DNA from: Roseomonas sp.
GTDB taxonomy: Bacteria; Pseudomonadota; Alphaproteobacteria; Acetobacterales; Acetobacteraceae
Direction of reading: 5' to 3'
Assembly (NCBI GenBank): GCA_020249145.1
Contig: JADCGF010000005.1
Span: forward strand, 186,001-250,000
DNA: 64,000 nt
This document shows positions 27,512 through 34,625 of this stretch, one piece after another. How positions within the stretch are numbered: the stretch's first letter is position 1; the number at the start of each line of letters is the position of its first letter. Position numbers and translations under genes: made by a program. The notes below the pieces were generated by a model, which saw only the letters and a list, made by a program, of their open reading frames with translations, had not been told where the DNA came from and made no database searches.

Positions 27512-27538
27512 GCGCGGCGGGCACGTGACCCGCCGCGC
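27512..27538 (-). terminator. Hairpin after dppA, partial terminator candidate
   Basis: Perfect 10-bp arms GCGCGGCGGG (27512-27521) and CCCGCCGCGC (27529-27538) around a seven-base loop, eight bases after the dppA stop. On the transcribed strand it is followed by TTGGAGATTTTGTTTGG, a T-rich but interrupted run. This suggests attenuation between dppA and dppB rather than full termination. Confidence 0.6.
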
Positions 27539-27546
27539 CAAGGGCG

Positions 27547-29136
27547 TCAGTTCATCCGTGCCCAGCGGAAATAGGGCTGGTTATTGGCCATATGCGGAAT
27601 GGTCAGGTTGGACCGCATGGCCCAGGGGATCATCTGATGGTGCAGCGGGATATGCGGCACGTCTTCACGATAGATGCGCAGCGCCTCACGAATTGCCTCA
27701 TCGCGCTGCGCGCCGGATTGGGTTTTCATGCGTTCAATCAGCGCATCCATGCGCGGGTTGGAATAGCGCCCGTAATTCCAGATGCCATCACCCTGCGCGC
27801 CATTGCGGGTCGCGACCAGGGATTGGAAGGAATAAAGCGCATCCAAAGTCGGCACGCCCCAGCCCAGCAGATAGATGGAGGTATCATCGCGCTGGATCTT
27901 GGCAAAGAAGGGCGCCAGCGGCATGGCGTTCAACTTGGCACGAATGCCAACCCGCGCCCACATGGCAACGATGGCTTGGCAAATCTGCTCATCATTGATG
28001 TAGCGATTATTCGGGCAATCCAGCGTGATTTCAAAGCCATTGGGGAAGCCCGCTTCCGCCAACAAAGCCCGCGCGCGCGCCGCATCATAAGGCAGGCGCA
28101 CATCTTCTTCCTTCACATAGCCATTGACCTGCGAAGGGAAGAAGGTGCCCGTCACCACGGATTGGCCGCGCATGGTGGTGCGATGGATCGCCTGGATATC
28201 AATCGCGTGATAAAGCGCCTGGCGCACGCGCAAATCCTTCATCGGATTGCGCCCCTTCACATCGGAATAGAGCAATTCATCCCGATACACATCCATCGCC
28301 AGGAAGATGGTGCGCACTTCCGGGCCTTCCAGCACGCGGATATTCGGCGCCTGACGCAGCCGATTCAAATCCTGCAAGGGCGGATCGAGCACGAAATCAA
28401 CCTCACCCGAAAGCAGGGCGGCGATGCGCGTCGCGTCAGATGCGATCGGGCGGAAGATGATTTCCGTCACATTCGCTTCCCGGCTGGTCTCTTCCTTCCA
28501 TCCCCACCAATCACTGTTGCGGGTCATCACCGTGCGCACATCTGATTCACGCGCCGTCAGGCGGAAAGCGCCGGTGCCATTCGTGTTGCGGACCGTGTGC
28601 ATTTCTTCCCGCTGGCGGGTATTTTGTGGCCGCGCTGCATTATTCCTTTCGGACCAGCTCCGCGACATCATGAAGACGGAAGCGATCTTATTGGGCAGGA
28701 TTGGGTCCGGGATTTTGGTGATGATATCCACCACCAGCGGTTCCACTTGCACCGCGCGTTCCACCGTATCCACGAAAATCCCGTAATTTGAGGTCGGCGC
28801 CAAAGCGCGCGTCACGCTGAACACCACGTCATCGGCGGTGAAGGCCTCGCCCTCATGGAATTTCACGCCATCGCGCAGCCAGAAGCGCCAGCGATTGGGT
28901 TCCTGCTGTTCCCAGCGGAGCGCCAGGCCCGGCGCCAGGCCCAATTCCTGGGTGCGGTTGATCAGCGGATCATAGATCTGTTGCAGCACCATGGTGACGG
29001 TGCCGACATTCTGGCTATGCGGGTCGAGCGTATTGGGATCGCCCGAGGCCGCCCAGCGTACCGTTCGCGCATCCGCATTCGCCCCAGCAAGCGCCAGCCC
29101 GCAGGCCAGCGCGGTCGCCCATAACAGCTTTCGCAT
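27547..29136 (-). CDS. Dipeptide/oligopeptide ABC transporter substrate-binding protein (SBP family 5)
   Basis: A 529-residue periplasmic binding protein of the extracellular solute-binding family 5. A signal peptide covers about residues 1-23 (MRKLLWATALACGLALAGANADA). Typical SBP_bac_5 blocks are ASGDPNTLDPH, LRDGVKFHEGEAFTADDVVFSV, NGTGAFRL, KDLRVRQALYHAIDI and AGFPNGFEITLDCPNNRYINDEQ (read as two pieces). Ligand type (peptide, opine or other) cannot be decided. It is the first gene of the dpp-like operon and diverges from the hydroxypyruvate isomerase gene. Confidence 0.93.
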   Translation of the reverse strand: MRKLLWATALACGLALAGANADARTVRWAASGDPNTLDPHSQNVGTVTMVLQQIYDPLINRTQELGLAPGLALRWEQQEPNRWRFWLRDGVKFHEGEAFTADDVVFSVTRALAPTSNYGIFVDTVERAVQVEPLVVDIITKIPDPILPNKIASVFMMSRSWSERNNAARPQNTRQREEMHTVRNTNGTGAFRLTARESDVRTVMTRNSDWWGWKEETSREANVTEIIFRPIASDATRIAALLSGEVDFVLDPPLQDLNRLRQAPNIRVLEGPEVRTIFLAMDVYRDELLYSDVKGRNPMKDLRVRQALYHAIDIQAIHRTTMRGQSVVTGTFFPSQVNGYVKEEDVRLPYDAARARALLAEAGFPNGFEITLDCPNNRYINDEQICQAIVAMWARVGIRAKLNAMPLAPFFAKIQRDDTSIYLLGWGVPTLDALYSFQSLVATRNGAQGDGIWNYGRYSNPRMDALIERMKTQSGAQRDEAIREALRIYREDVPHIPLHHQMIPWAMRSNLTIPHMANNQPYFRWARMN

Positions 29137-29232
29137 CCCGTTCTCCTGTTTTTGGTTAAAGCCCTGAACCCGCCTATAGGGGTGCCCGCCCCCGGCGGGA
29201 AGAGGTTTTATGGGGGAGATTTCCCCGCCCGC

Positions 29233-29249
29233 GAAACTGCTTTAGTTTC
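29233..29249. promoter_or_regulatory. Inverted repeat GAAACT-N5-AGTTTC between dppA and hyi
   Basis: Perfect 6-bp arms with a five-base spacer, 30 bases before the hydroxypyruvate isomerase start and about 100 from the dppA start. A candidate operator for either divergent unit. The rest of 29137-29278 shows a small CCCGCC-ccc-GGCGGG hairpin at 29185-29199 only. Confidence 0.35.
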
Positions 29250-29278
29250 CAACCAAGCCCGTCCGAGAGAACCCGCCC

Positions 29279-30058
29279 ATGCCGCGCTTCGCCGCCAATC
29301 TTTCCATGATGTTCAATGAAGCCCCCTTCCTGGACCGCTTCGCGCTGGCCGCCAAGGCCGGCTTCAAGGGGGTGGAATTCCTATTCCCCTATGACCACCC
29401 GGCGGCTGAAATCGCCCAGCGGCTCAAGGATAATGGCTTGCAGCAGGTTCTGTTCAATGCGCCGCCCGGTGATTGGGCCAAGGGCGAACGCGGCATGGCC
29501 TGCCACCCCGGCCGGGAACAGGAATTTCGCGACAGCATCATGCGCGCCTTGGATTATGCCGGCGCGCTTGGCTGCCCGCGCCTGCATGTCATGGCCGGCA
29601 TGGTGCCGCCGGGCGTCGCGCAGGGCACGCTCACGAGCCTTTATGCCATCAACCTCGCCTGGGCGGCTGAGCGCGCCATGGCCCAGGGGGTGAAATGCTG
29701 CATTGAACCCATCAACCAACGGGACATGCCGGGCTATGCCCTGACCGGCATCGCCAATGCCATCCAGGTTATCGAGGCCGTGGGGCCGGAAAGGCTCGGC
29801 CTGCAATTCGACCTCTATCACACGCAAATCAGCGAAGGCGATCTGGTGCCCCGCGCCCGCGCGGCCCTGCCCTATATCGCCCATATGCAGGTGGCCGATA
29901 CGCCTGGCCGGAATGAACCCGGCACGGGTGAGGTGAATTGGCCCTTTGTCTTCGCCCAATTGGATGAAATGGGCTATCGCGGCTGGATTGGCTGCGAATA
30001 TCGCCCCGCCGGCGAGACCCTCGCCGGGCTTTCCTGGTTCGCCCCCTACAAGGACTGA
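29279..30058 (+). CDS. hyi: Hydroxypyruvate isomerase family protein
   Basis: A 259-residue xylose-isomerase-like TIM barrel. It starts MPRFAANLSMMFNEAPFLDRFALAAKAGF (read in pieces), the usual Hyi/OtnI head, with GVEFLFPYDHPA, FNAPPGDWAKGERGMACHPGRE, EPINQRDMPGY (metal ligand Glu), QFDLYHTQ and CEYRPAGET. Hyi interconverts hydroxypyruvate and tartronate semialdehyde; close relatives (OtnI) isomerise 2-oxotetronates. The reductase gene six bases downstream uses tartronate semialdehyde, which favours the glyoxylate/hydroxypyruvate route. Glyoxylate carboligase is not in the window. Confidence 0.85.
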   Translation: MPRFAANLSMMFNEAPFLDRFALAAKAGFKGVEFLFPYDHPAAEIAQRLKDNGLQQVLFNAPPGDWAKGERGMACHPGREQEFRDSIMRALDYAGALGCPRLHVMAGMVPPGVAQGTLTSLYAINLAWAAERAMAQGVKCCIEPINQRDMPGYALTGIANAIQVIEAVGPERLGLQFDLYHTQISEGDLVPRARAALPYIAHMQVADTPGRNEPGTGEVNWPFVFAQLDEMGYRGWIGCEYRPAGETLAGLSWFAPYKD

Positions 30059-30064
30059 AACGCA

Positions 30065-30949
30065 ATGAAAATCGCCTTTATCGGCCTTGGCATCATGGGT
30101 CGCCCCATGGCCGGCCATCTGAAGACCGCGGGCCACGCCATCACCGTGGTGGAACGCAAAAGCCTGACCGCCGAGGACCGCGCGGCCTTTGCCGTGGCGC
30201 CGGATGCCAAGTCCGCCGCCGCCGGGGCGGATGCCGTGATCATCATGGTGCCCGATACGCCTGATGTGGAAGCCGTGCTGTTCGGCGCGGGTGGCGTGGC
30301 TGAGGGCCTCAAGCCCGGCACGCTGGTGATTGACATGTCATCCATCAGCCCGACCGCCACCAAGGAATTCGCGGCCAAGATCGCGGCCAAGGGGGGGGAT
30401 TACCTGGATGCCCCGGTCTCGGGCGGGGAAGTCGGCGCCAAACAGGCGAGCCTCACCATCATGGTCGGTGGCTCGGAAGCCGCCTTTGAACGCGCCAAGC
30501 CGCTGTTCGAAGCCATGGGCAAGAATATCACCCTGGTGGGCGGCACGGGCGCGGGGCAGACCTGCAAGGTTGCCAATCAGATCATCGTGGCGCTGACCAT
30601 CGAAGCCGTGGCGGAAGCACTCACCTTCGCGTCCAAGGCCGGGGCTGACCCTGCCAAGGTGCGCCAAGCGATCACCGGTGGCCTCGCCACTTCCCGCATT
30701 CTGGAACTGCATGGGGAACGCATGATCAAGCGCACCTTTGCGCCGGGTTTCCGCATCCGCCTGCACCAGAAGGATTTGAACCTGGCTTTGCAAGCCGGGC
30801 GCGAATTGGGCGTGGCACTTCCCAATACCGCCTCCACCCAGCAGCTTTTCGCCGCCGTGGCGGCTGCGGGCGGTGGGGATTTGGACCATTCCGGCCTGGT
30901 CAAGGCGCTGGAGACGCTCGCCGCGCATCCGGTGGCGCCGGACGCTTGA
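30065..30949 (+). CDS. 2-hydroxy-3-oxopropionate (tartronate semialdehyde) reductase
   Basis: A 294-residue beta-hydroxyacid dehydrogenase. The NAD(P) loop is FIGLGIMGRPMAGHL at residues 4-18, the substrate-binding signature DAPVSGGEVGAKQASLTIMVGG lies near 117, the catalytic lysine region GAGQTCKVANQIIV near 163-176 (Lys169), and HQKDLNLAL near 235. Closest in pattern to GarR/GlxR. It gives D-glycerate from tartronate semialdehyde and forms a probable operon with hyi. Confidence 0.88.
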   Translation: MKIAFIGLGIMGRPMAGHLKTAGHAITVVERKSLTAEDRAAFAVAPDAKSAAAGADAVIIMVPDTPDVEAVLFGAGGVAEGLKPGTLVIDMSSISPTATKEFAAKIAAKGGDYLDAPVSGGEVGAKQASLTIMVGGSEAAFERAKPLFEAMGKNITLVGGTGAGQTCKVANQIIVALTIEAVAEALTFASKAGADPAKVRQAITGGLATSRILELHGERMIKRTFAPGFRIRLHQKDLNLALQAGRELGVALPNTASTQQLFAAVAAAGGGDLDHSGLVKALETLAAHPVAPDA

Positions 30950-31038
30950 GGAGCAGTGATGCGCAGTGGAAGCCCTGCCCCGCCAGGGCTTCTTACTTTT
31001 CAATACATTTTCGCCAAAAAGCGCATGGGTTTTAATTT

Positions 31039-31066
31039 TTGTACAAGCGTAACTTTGTGATAACCT
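31039..31066 (+). promoter_or_regulatory. Possible promoter of the XRE regulator
   Basis: In an AT-rich gap, TTGTAC at 31039-31044 and TAACCT at 31061-31066 are 16 bp apart, about 60 bases before the ATG at 31125. Weak match; the AT-rich setting is the main support. Confidence 0.3.
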
Positions 31067-31083
31067 GATTCAAATCTCAATTT

Positions 31084-31099
31084 CTTGGCGCTTGCCAAG
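31084..31099. promoter_or_regulatory. Palindrome CTTGGC-N4-GCCAAG before the XRE gene
   Basis: Perfect 6-bp arms with a four-base spacer, 25 bases before ATG 31125 and just downstream of the promoter-like elements. The site is placed where an XRE repressor often binds for autoregulation. Confidence 0.45.
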
Positions 31100-31124
31100 C
31101 ACGTTGTAGCAAGGTTGGAACCTC

Positions 31125-32003
31125 ATGCGGTTCGAAGATATTGGCGAGCAGCTTCGTACCTATCGCCTGGAATCAGGCTTGAAGGCGGATGAGATTGCCG
31201 CCCGGCTCGGCATTTCGCGCGCTGCGCTCTATCGCTATGAAAAGGGCGAGGTCATCAAGCTTGATACCGTGCGGCGCCTGGCGGAAATGTTGCAAGTCTC
31301 GCCCCTGGCGCTGCTCGGCATCGGGGTGGATTATTTTTCCCGCGTCACCTCCTTCCATGAACGGCTGCGCCATATTGAGGAAGAAGTCGATAGCCAATTG
31401 CACCTTGGCGGCGCCTTCGGCTTCGCCATAGCGAGTGATGGTTTTGTCGAGATATTGCGCAGCCTATGGCTGGAAGCGGCCAATATGGCACCAGACCAAG
31501 TGGCGGCGCGCGGGGCGGCAGATCAATGCCTTGCCCTGCTGGCCCAGCGCCGGCTGATCCTGGGACAACGCCGGCCCAGCATCATCGCCATATTGTCGGA
31601 AACAGCCATACGCCGGCTTTTGGCCGATGGCATTTGCGCCGGCCTGCCGCTTTCAGAACGCCGCCGTGCCGAAGCCCGTGCAGCCGCGGCGACCGAGGCA
31701 GAAAACCTCGCCAATCAGATGGAACAGGCGCCGCTTGGCGTGCAGATCGGGCTTTTGCCGGAACCGGAACCCATCAATCAGGCGATTATCTTTCGCAGCC
31801 GGGAACGCGGTTTTGTCGTGGGCAACCCCTTCCCGGCGGATGCGCATCCCGCCTGGGCGCAGGGGATTGTCAGCGTCACCTCGGCCGATGATGCCTTGGC
31901 GGTGCATCAACGTGTGGCTGAGGCCTGCTGGCGCCAGGCGCGCAAGGGCATGGCGGCGGCGCAAAGGCTGCGGAGTCTGATCGCGGAGGCGAATCCTGTC
32001 TAA
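31125..32003 (+). CDS. XRE-family transcriptional regulator with C-terminal ligand-like domain
   Basis: A 292-residue protein. Residues about 6-62 are a clear XRE helix-turn-helix (IGEQLRTYRLESGLKADEIAARLGISRAALYRYEKGEVIKLDTVRRLAEML, read in parts). The remaining 230 residues (RVTSFHERLRHIEEEVD, LRSLWLEAANMAP, LPEPEPINQAIIFRSRERGFVVGNPFPADAHPAWAQGI in parts) form a domain I do not recognise, probably a sensor or dimerisation domain. It is separated from the upstream glxR-like gene by an AT-rich promoter region, and the esterase gene follows 81 bases on. Its targets may include itself. Confidence 0.85.
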   Translation: MRFEDIGEQLRTYRLESGLKADEIAARLGISRAALYRYEKGEVIKLDTVRRLAEMLQVSPLALLGIGVDYFSRVTSFHERLRHIEEEVDSQLHLGGAFGFAIASDGFVEILRSLWLEAANMAPDQVAARGAADQCLALLAQRRLILGQRRPSIIAILSETAIRRLLADGICAGLPLSERRRAEARAAAATEAENLANQMEQAPLGVQIGLLPEPEPINQAIIFRSRERGFVVGNPFPADAHPAWAQGIVSVTSADDALAVHQRVAEACWRQARKGMAAAQRLRSLIAEANPV

Positions 32004-32084
32004 GCGGGGCTTGCCCTGAGGCTTACAAGTGTTTCCATAATGCGCGCGGCCGGGATGCTGCCCGGCGCCAGATAAGGAAACGCC

Positions 32085-33035
32085 ATGGCCCGCGAGAATT
32101 GGGACCCCGAAATGCTGCGCTTCACCGAAATGATGGAGGCACGCGCGGCAGCCCAGCCCCCGGTGAAGCTTGAACTGCCCCTGGATCATTCGCGGGAATT
32201 GAATGATGGCCTCAGCCTGCCGCTCGCCAAGGGGGGCGCGGTGATGGCGGAAAGTGAGGATCGCTGGCTGGCGCTGCGCGGGCGGCGGATTCTCTGCCGG
32301 TTTCATCGCCCAACGGCGGGCACGGGCCACCCGGTGCTGGTTTATCTGCATGGTGGCGGCTGGGTTTGGGGCAGCGTGGATACGCATGACCGGCTGATGC
32401 GCGAATATGCCGCCGTATCGGGCTGCGCGGTGATTGGCGTTGATTATGCGTTGAGCCCTGAGGCGATTTTCCCGCAAGCCCTGGAAGAATGCGCCGCCGT
32501 CACGCGTTGGGTTGCTAATCGAGGCGCGGCATGGGGCTTGGATACCAGCCGCATCATCCTTGGCGGAGATTCGGCGGGTGGGAACCTCGCTACCGGCACG
32601 GCGCTATTGTTGCGGGAAACTGATCCAAGCCTGAAACTACGCGGCCTGTTGATCAATTACGGTGTCATGGACAGCGCCATGAACACGCCAAGCTATGATG
32701 CTTTTGCCACCGGGCATTTCCTGACGCGGGAGAAGATGGATTTCTACTGGCGCTGCTATGCGCCGAAGGAGGCGGATCGCGTCACACCCTTCGCTTCCCC
32801 GATGCGCGCCGATCTGCGCGGCCTGCCGCCCGTGCTGGTGCATATCGCGGAGCTTGATGTTTTGGCTGATGAGAACAGGATGTTTGCCAATAAACTCCGC
32901 GCCGCAGGGGTTGCAGTGACGGAAGAAACCTTCCCCGGCACCATCCATGGCTTCCTCCGCGCGCTCGGGCATGTGGCGGCGGCGGATCGTGCGGCGCGGC
33001 AGGGTGGTGAATGGCTCAAGGCGCGTTTTGCCTGA
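32085..33035 (+). CDS. Alpha/beta-hydrolase, hormone-sensitive-lipase family esterase
   Basis: A 316-residue carboxylesterase-like enzyme. The oxyanion HGGG is at residues 89-92 and the nucleophile motif GDSAG at 161-165 (Ser163). The acid is probably the Asp in HIAELDVLADENR and the base His in GTIHGF near residue 295. The HGGGW/GDSAGG pairing is that of the HSL (family IV) esterases. The substrate is unknown. The cupin gene follows after 24 bases and ends with an intrinsic terminator, so the two form one unit, possibly with the XRE gene. Confidence 0.85.
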   Translation: MARENWDPEMLRFTEMMEARAAAQPPVKLELPLDHSRELNDGLSLPLAKGGAVMAESEDRWLALRGRRILCRFHRPTAGTGHPVLVYLHGGGWVWGSVDTHDRLMREYAAVSGCAVIGVDYALSPEAIFPQALEECAAVTRWVANRGAAWGLDTSRIILGGDSAGGNLATGTALLLRETDPSLKLRGLLINYGVMDSAMNTPSYDAFATGHFLTREKMDFYWRCYAPKEADRVTPFASPMRADLRGLPPVLVHIAELDVLADENRMFANKLRAAGVAVTEETFPGTIHGFLRALGHVAAADRAARQGGEWLKARFA

Positions 33036-33059
33036 AACACACAAACGGGGAGGATTACC

Positions 33060-33461
33060 ATGATTGATGAAGCAACGAAGCAGCGCATCCAAAGCCAATT
33101 GGGCGATCCGAAACTCGCCTCCCATTACCTGAAGCCGGATCATATGCCTTGGCAGGCCACGGAATTTCCAGGGATTGAGATGAAGCTGCTGTGTCGGGAT
33201 GAGGCGCGCGGCATGTCCACCATCCTGTTCCGCATGGCCCCCGGTGCGGAAGTGCCACTGCATGAACATACGGATATTGAACAGACCTATGTCATGGAAG
33301 GCTATCTGGAAGATGAGGAAGGGCGCTGCGGCCCGGGCGAATTCGTCTGGCGCCCGGCGGGCAATACGCATGTCGCGCGCGCACCGGAAGGGGCGCTGTT
33401 TCTTTCGATCTTCCTGAAGCCCAATCGCTTCGTGGAAAAGCAGCCGGGTTTTGCGCGCTAG
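33060..33461 (+). CDS. Cupin-domain protein (ChrR-like cupin)
   Basis: A 133-residue single cupin. The metal-binding motif is VPLHEHTDIEQTYVMEG (His, His, Glu/Gln pattern) and the second motif is GEFVWRPAGNTHVARAPEG. This GxxPLHxH/.../WRPxGxxH layout is that of the ChrR-cupin and acetylacetone-dioxygenase-like group. It has no N-terminal anti-sigma zinc part, so a small metal-dependent enzyme is more likely. GGGGAGG precedes ATG 33060 with good spacing. Confidence 0.8.
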   Translation: MIDEATKQRIQSQLGDPKLASHYLKPDHMPWQATEFPGIEMKLLCRDEARGMSTILFRMAPGAEVPLHEHTDIEQTYVMEGYLEDEEGRCGPGEFVWRPAGNTHVARAPEGALFLSIFLKPNRFVEKQPGFAR

Positions 33462-33498
33462 GCGCAGCGGGGGTTAAGCCCCCGCCAGCGCTCTTTTT
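33462..33498 (+). terminator. Intrinsic terminator after the cupin gene
   Basis: GCGGGGG at 33467-33473 pairs with CCCCCGC at 33479-33485, extended by GCGC at 33462-33465 with GCGC at 33488-33491, and is followed by TCTTTTT to 33498. It lies over the 3' end of the convergent M20 gene. Confidence 0.75.
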
Positions 33499-34625
33499 GC
33501 CACTTCGGTCAAAAACTTCGACGCGACAGGCAAAATCGCGTCATTGAAATCATAGCGCGCATTATGAAGATCGCGCCCTTCCTCGGCGGGGCCATTGCCG
33601 ATCCAAACGAAAGCGCCAGGCACTTCCTTGAGGAACCAGGCGAAATCCTCACCCGTCATGGCCGGGCGCATATCGCGGCGGGTTTCGGTGACGCTTGCCG
33701 CAGCCGCCGCAGCAAGGTCGCGCTCAGCCGGGGAATTCGCGGTTACGCCAAGGCCAGGGCTGATGATCAGCGTGCCCTTCACGCCGCAGGTTGCCGCCAC
33801 GCCATCCGTGATGCGCTGCAAGCCTTCCTTGATGGCATCGCCCGCTTCTTCATGAAGCCAGCGTATCGTGCCCCTTATGGCAACGCGGCGCGGCACCTGG
33901 TTCTGCGCTTCACCGCCTTCAATCACCGTCAGGCTGACCACGCCGCCCATCAGCGGGTCCACATTGCGCGCCACGATGGATTGTGCCGCCACAATCGCAT
34001 GGCCTGCCGCCAGCAGCGGGTCGCGCGTCAGGTGCGGCAGCGCCGCATGGCCGGCATGGCCATCGAAAATCAGTTCAATCCGTGCCCCGGCGGCCATCAC
34101 GGCGCGGTCATGAATGGCAATGGTGCCGGCGGCGAGGCCGGGCCAATTATGCCAACCGAAAATCCGGTCCATCGGGAAGCGCGAGAACAGCCCATCGGCG
34201 ATCATGGAAAGCGCCCCGCGCCCGCCTTCCTCCGCAGGCTGGAACACCAGATGAACCGTGCCGGTCCAGCCTTTATCCTCCAGCAGCAGCCGCGCCGCGC
34301 CCAAAAGCGCCGTTGTATGCCCATCATGCCCGCAGGCATGCATCACGCCGGGGATCGTGGATTTCCAGGGCAGATCATCCGCCTGCTCCTGAATGGGCAG
34401 CGCATCCATATCGCCGCGCAGCCCAACCGAACGATTGCCCCCGCCGCGGCGGATCGTCGCCACCACGCCATGGCCGCCAACATGCTCGGCAATCTCCGTG
34501 ACCCCCATGTCGCGCAGCTTTTGCACCACAAAGGCCGCAGTCGGGCCTTCTGCCAGCGTTAGGCCAGGATGGGCGTGCAGGTGCCGCCGCCAGGAAGTTA
34601 GGGTAGCGTGAAATTCATCGGTCAT
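33474..34625 (-). CDS. M20 amidohydrolase (hippurate/N-acyl amino acid hydrolase type)
   Basis: A 383-residue metal-dependent amidohydrolase. SWRRHLHAHPGL at the start, RGDMDALPI, then CGHDGH at residues 98-103 and PAEEGGRGA near 129 supply the metal ligands and catalytic Glu; a dimerisation domain follows (HAGHAALPH) and GEDFAWF lies near the end. The type hydrolyses N-acyl amino acids such as hippurate, or releases amino acids from conjugates. Its ATG (34625-34623) overlaps the tamA start codon on the other strand by two bases. Confidence 0.88.
   Translation of the reverse strand: MTDEFHATLTSWRRHLHAHPGLTLAEGPTAAFVVQKLRDMGVTEIAEHVGGHGVVATIRRGGGNRSVGLRGDMDALPIQEQADDLPWKSTIPGVMHACGHDGHTTALLGAARLLLEDKGWTGTVHLVFQPAEEGGRGALSMIADGLFSRFPMDRIFGWHNWPGLAAGTIAIHDRAVMAAGARIELIFDGHAGHAALPHLTRDPLLAAGHAIVAAQSIVARNVDPLMGGVVSLTVIEGGEAQNQVPRRVAIRGTIRWLHEEAGDAIKEGLQRITDGVAATCGVKGTLIISPGLGVTANSPAERDLAAAAAASVTETRRDMRPAMTGEDFAWFLKEVPGAFVWIGNGPAEEGRDLHNARYDFNDAILPVASKFLTEVAKRALAGA

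Noticed and set aside
27371..27524. Minus-strand frame through the dpp repeats encoding a repeated peptide (FVWSHFPSRQV twice)
   Set aside because: The repeat unit is 60 bases, so any frame through it repeats. The arms are conserved as inverted repeats and the frame runs into dppB out of phase. It looks like structural RNA or DNA, not protein.
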